10,231 bases of DNA from Verrucomicrobiales bacterium (lineage in GTDB: Bacteria; Verrucomicrobiota; Verrucomicrobiia; Limisphaerales; UBA1096), in assembly GCA_002721375.1 (NCBI GenBank), contig PBKH01000048.1:107838-118068 (forward strand), written 5' to 3'. The notes below the pieces were generated by a model. It searched no databases. It had not been told where the DNA came from and worked only from the letters and a program-made list of their open reading frames with translations. Each line of letters begins with the position of its first letter. The first letter of the stretch is position 1. Positions 7,166 through 10,231 of this stretch are shown one piece after another. Position numbers and translations under genes: made by a program.

Positions 7166-8095
7166 TTGGCGGTGAGCATTCGCCCGGATGGTTCCGTGGA
7201 CATGGCGGCGTTGATTTCCCCGGATTTGTTGAAACGGCTTGAGCAGTTGCAACTGTTCGTCCGCCGTCGTTCAAAGAGCAGTGTCAAAGGTGATCGTCGT
7301 AGCGGTGCGCACGGCCAATCTGTCGAGTTTGCCGATTACCGAAATTATGTTCCCGGAGATGACCTTCGCCGAATCGACTGGAATATCTACGGCCGCCTCG
7401 ATCGGCTTTTTCTCAAGCTCTACGAAGAGGAGCGCGAATTACCGGTCACTCTATTTCTCGATGCCAGCGAGTCGATGTCATTTGGTAAGGCGTCCAAGTT
7501 TGACTTCGCCCGCCAGGTCGCTGCAGCAGTCGGCTACGTGGCTTTGTGCGGTTTTGACCGCGTCACGGTCGAGCCATTTCCTCTGGCCGACGACCAAGTG
7601 GCTATCGCCGGTGAGTTGAGTCGGGTGCGTGGCCGCAAGTCGTCATTACGTTTTTTTGAGAACTTGGCTAGACTCAAGGCCAGCGGTATGGCGGACTTTA
7701 ACCAGGCGCTTCGACTTGGTGCGATGAAGCATCGTGTGCCCGGTGTGTCGGTCGTTCTCAGCGATTTCCTCGACCCATCTGGATATGAGGAGGGGCTAAA
7801 GTCGTTGATCCATCACAGCTCGGAGGTTCAAATTGTTCAAATTCTATCTCCGGAGGAAATCGAGCCGACCGACTATGGCGATTTAAAGGTTATTGATTCT
7901 GAAACCGGTGGCGAACAGGAAGTCACCTTCGGTAAATACCGGCTCAAGTCCTATCAGGCCACAGTGCGAAATTACTGCCAGAGACTGGAGGAGTTTTGCC
8001 GTGCGCGTGGCGTGCGGTACCATTTGGCACGTTCCGATACTGTGATTGATGACTTGCTACTAAAGGCCATGCGCACTGGGGGCATCTGGAGATGA
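7166..8095 (+). CDS. DUF58 family protein with VWA-like fold
   Basis: DUF58 proteins are soluble partners of MoxR-type AAA+ ATPases and membrane VWA proteins. They are thought to help in metal insertion or assembly of envelope and secreted complexes, but the biochemistry is poorly defined. The hallmark block is at 50-79, with GQSVEFADYRNYVPGDDLR then RIDWNIYGR. A VWA-like strand with a MIDAS-type Asp-x-Ser-x-Ser (D99, S101, S103) follows. The product is 309 residues from the TTG at 7166, a normal length. Other starts are GTG at 7172 and ATG at 7202; an in-frame TAA at 7160 rules out longer forms, and no Shine-Dalgarno decides between them. The ATG would still keep the whole domain. The last codons overlap the VWA gene (ATGA). 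No MoxR gene precedes it here; it follows the methyltransferase by 34 bases and may share its transcript. Confidence 0.9.
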   Translation: MAVSIRPDGSVDMAALISPDLLKRLEQLQLFVRRRSKSSVKGDRRSGAHGQSVEFADYRNYVPGDDLRRIDWNIYGRLDRLFLKLYEEERELPVTLFLDASESMSFGKASKFDFARQVAAAVGYVALCGFDRVTVEPFPLADDQVAIAGELSRVRGRKSSLRFFENLARLKASGMADFNQALRLGAMKHRVPGVSVVLSDFLDPSGYEEGLKSLIHHSSEVQIVQILSPEEIEPTDYGDLKVIDSETGGEQEVTFGKYRLKSYQATVRNYCQRLEEFCRARGVRYHLARSDTVIDDLLLKAMRTGGIWR

Positions 8096-9912
8096 GTTTT
8101 CTTACGCCTGAGGCGATTGCATTCGCGATTACTCTGCCGGTTGTCGTTATTTTTTATCTGCTCAAGCGTCGGCGGGTGGAGCGGTTGGTATCTAGCACCG
8201 TGCTTTGGGATCGGTTTCTCAACGAGACACAAGCCAGTTCGCCGTTTCAGAAACTACGTCACAACTGGCTGCTTATCATCCAGCTCATCCTGCTGGCGCT
8301 GGCTGTGTTTGCACTGACCCGTCCGTATTTCGCTGGGAAAATGGAGGGTGGCCGGTTCATCGTTACTATTCTGGACGTGTCTGCGTCAATGCAGGCGACC
8401 GATGTTTCGCCCAGTCGGCTTAGTCAAGCTAAGGCTGCCCTTTCCAAAGTCATTGACTCGATGTTCGATAACGATCGCATGGTGGTGCTGCTCGCCGGCG
8501 CGGTGACCGAAGTGCGCCAGTCGCCCACGAGTTCCAAGTCGGCATTACGCTCCGTGCTTGGCCAAGTGCGGGCGACCGACTCGCCGACTCGCCTGTTGGA
8601 CGCGATCAAGCTAGCCAAAAACCTGACGCGAAACAGGGCCAAGGCCGAGGTTCATTTGTTCAGCGATGGGGCATCTCCGGATCTGGACGAGTTCGAGTTA
8701 CAGGACTTGAACTTGTCCTATCACCGAGTAGGTGAAGGTGGTGACAATTTAGGCATCGTGTCGCTCGAGGTGCGGCCGCATCCGGAGCTTTCGGGGGAGC
8801 AGTCGATTTTCACGACAGTGGCCAACTCTTCGACTAAACCGATCGCGAGTGAAGTTTCGCTATTTTTCAATGAGAGGTTCGTTGGTAGCCGGAGTGTTAG
8901 CGTCGGTGCGACTAACACTGCGTCGCTTGTTTTTGTCGCCAATGATCGTACTAATGGCGTTTTCCGGTTGCTTCTAAAGAATGAGGATGCACTCGCCGTG
9001 GACAACACCGCCACGGCCCTGAGCCTAGCCCGGCGCGATACACGCGTTTTGTTGGTTACGAAGGGCAATCAGTTACTCGAGCGGGCGTTTCGCAGCGTGC
9101 CGAAGCTCGACCTCGCCGTCACTGCTAACCTTTCCGATCTATTGCCACCGGTTGATTTTGTAGTGTTGGACGACGTCGTGCCGAGTGTTTGGCCAAGCGG
9201 TAATGTGTTTGCAATCCATACGCAATCGACCAATTGGTTCTGGCCAAATGGCTCGATCGAAGGTCCACCGATCGTGGACTGGAAGAGTAACCATCCACTG
9301 TTACGCTACGTCAATTTCGATAATATACAGATTGTCAAGTCGCTTACCGCCAAACTGCCCACATGGCTTACTCCGCTCGTCGAGTCGCCGTCTGCGCCAC
9401 TCGTAGCAGCTGGCGAAAACGATGGCCAACGCGTTATTTGGATCGGTTTTAACCCGCTAGACAGTACTTGGCCGTTGCGAGTTTCATTCCCAATTTTTAT
9501 CGCCAATGCTGCTGCTTGGCTTAAGCCTGCCCCACTTACTAGTATCCTTGTCGGTGAGCCGTTTCACGTGCGCTTGTCAAACACAGAAACGCCGGTAAAT
9601 ATCCAACTTCCGGACGGCTCAACGCGGGAAACCAAGACCACCGCGAGCGGTGAGCTGGTTTTCGGTGATACGGAACAGCAGGGTGTTTACATTGCGTCGT
9701 TTGGCACCAGCACGCTGCGGTTTTGCGTGAATCTGCTCGACCGGGAGGAGAGCCGAATCAGCTCTCGTGAGGTGTTGCAGATGGGGGAGTACGGTATGGT
9801 TGAGGCGTCCGTGCCGGTGAGCGCTGACAAGGAGGCGTGGCGTTGGTTTGCAATGCTGTGCCTCGGTTTCGTCCTGTTCGAATGGTGGTTTTACCATCGC
9901 CGTACTGTATGA
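8092..9912 (+). CDS. BatA-like membrane protein with VWA domain
   Basis: A 606-residue membrane protein. Its N-terminus has the BatA/aerotolerance arrangement: a short helix (about 5-24), a basic KRRRVERL segment, then a second helix (about 58-77). A von Willebrand A domain follows (about 87-215) with MIDAS D95-V-S97-A-S99 and a later SDGAS at 191-195. The middle looks like an Ig-like beta domain (about 220-310) leading into a glutamine-amidotransferase-like alpha/beta segment (about 315-480). A further beta region and a C-terminal helix (about 585-602) end in YHRRTV. The bulk after the second helix is predicted to lie on the side of the membrane opposite the basic loop, inferred from the positive-inside rule. 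It is coupled to DUF58 upstream and to the lipoprotein downstream by ATGA overlaps. VWA/DUF58 pairs act with MoxR ATPases in envelope assembly in other bacteria; the client here is unknown. Confidence 0.88.
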   Translation: MSFLTPEAIAFAITLPVVVIFYLLKRRRVERLVSSTVLWDRFLNETQASSPFQKLRHNWLLIIQLILLALAVFALTRPYFAGKMEGGRFIVTILDVSASMQATDVSPSRLSQAKAALSKVIDSMFDNDRMVVLLAGAVTEVRQSPTSSKSALRSVLGQVRATDSPTRLLDAIKLAKNLTRNRAKAEVHLFSDGASPDLDEFELQDLNLSYHRVGEGGDNLGIVSLEVRPHPELSGEQSIFTTVANSSTKPIASEVSLFFNERFVGSRSVSVGATNTASLVFVANDRTNGVFRLLLKNEDALAVDNTATALSLARRDTRVLLVTKGNQLLERAFRSVPKLDLAVTANLSDLLPPVDFVVLDDVVPSVWPSGNVFAIHTQSTNWFWPNGSIEGPPIVDWKSNHPLLRYVNFDNIQIVKSLTAKLPTWLTPLVESPSAPLVAAGENDGQRVIWIGFNPLDSTWPLRVSFPIFIANAAAWLKPAPLTSILVGEPFHVRLSNTETPVNIQLPDGSTRETKTTASGELVFGDTEQQGVYIASFGTSTLRFCVNLLDREESRISSREVLQMGEYGMVEASVPVSADKEAWRWFAMLCLGFVLFEWWFYHRRTV

Positions 9913-10231
9913 ACGCCAAGCTGCAAATCATCTGTTTTTTAAGTGTCGCGTTGCTCACGGGTTGTTCTTCCGGGGGAGGCTCAGTCACGGTTTATACCTC
10001 TCAGGATCAGGTTTATGCGGAGCCGATTTTGGAGCAGTTCGAGAGGGAAGCTGGGGTTCGAGTGCGTGCTGTTTACGACAGCGAAGCTGTCAAGACGGTG
10101 GGACTAGTCAACCGCTTGATTGCCGAAAAAAGCCATCCGCGTTGCGATCTGTTCTGGAATAATGAGGCATTTCGCACACATCAACTTGCCGAGCTTGGTG
10201 TGCTTGATGCTAACTCGCCGATTGAGTCGTT
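9909..10231 (+). CDS. Partial substrate-binding lipoprotein, Fe3+-type ABC transporter
   Basis: Only the first 107 residues are in the window. The start overlaps the stop of the VWA gene (ATGA). Residues 1-19 form a lipoprotein signal: a short basic n-region, a hydrophobic stretch (7-17), and a lipobox Leu-Thr-Gly-Cys with C19 as the lipidated residue. A Ser/Gly linker follows. The mature part begins SVTVYTSQDQVYAEPILEQF (25-44) and continues to CDLFWNNEAFRTHQLAELGV. This is the first lobe of periplasmic binding proteins of the AfuA/FbpA (COG1840) type, which deliver ferric iron or related ligands to an inner-membrane permease. The permease and ATPase genes would be expected just beyond 10231. 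The family assignment is from recognisable motifs; the ligand is not proven and could be another metal, phosphonate or thiamine. Linkage to DUF58 and VWA genes suggests a shared role. Confidence 0.82.
   Translation, partial: MNAKLQIICFLSVALLTGCSSGGGSVTVYTSQDQVYAEPILEQFEREAGVRVRAVYDSEAVKTVGLVNRLIAEKSHPRCDLFWNNEAFRTHQLAELGVLDANSPIES

Noticed and set aside
9848..10162. Plus-strand frame of 104 codons overlapping the VWA end and the lipoprotein start
   Set aside because: The other frame from 9909 gives a clean lipoprotein signal and binding-protein motifs, so this frame is a shadow.

Overview
The window holds eight protein genes packed almost without gaps, on both strands, with no RNA genes, mobile elements or CRISPR. 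The longest gene-free stretch is only about 56 bases. It looks like bacterial chromosome. The style (lysine-rich extended Der, a DUF58/von Willebrand operon, TPR-glycosyltransferase fusions, almost no Shine-Dalgarno sequences) suggests a Gram-negative lineage, perhaps Verrucomicrobiota/Planctomycetota. That placement is an inference; no rRNA or other marker supports it directly.

Left part (1-1833): a truncated minus-strand gene at the edge, probably the N-terminus of a membrane transporter, is divergent from der, the tandem GTPase needed for 50S ribosome maturation. Der has a GTG start, an insertion in its second GTPase domain and a long basic tail.

Middle part (1830-7131): a probable glycosylation locus. 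A 1146-residue minus-strand protein consists of two successive copies of a TPR array plus a GT9/heptosyltransferase-like domain. It overlaps the 3' end of der by four bases. Divergent from it are a GT4-type glycosyltransferase and a small class I (Methyltransf_24-like) methyltransferase, joined by an ATGA overlap. The glycosyltransferase and methyltransferase are clearly more AT-rich than the flanking genes, which hints at lateral acquisition. The acceptor (protein, LPS or other surface glycan) cannot be read from the sequence.

Right part (7166-10231): a DUF58 protein, a membrane-anchored BatA-like VWA protein, and the N-terminal third of a lipoprotein resembling Fe3+-type ABC transporter substrate-binding proteins. 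All three are connected by ATGA overlaps, so they are almost certainly one translationally coupled operon. The MoxR ATPase that normally precedes DUF58/VWA pairs is not present; the glycosylation genes sit in its place. The tight coupling of a MoxR-type VWA pair to a solute-binding lipoprotein is the most unusual arrangement in the window.
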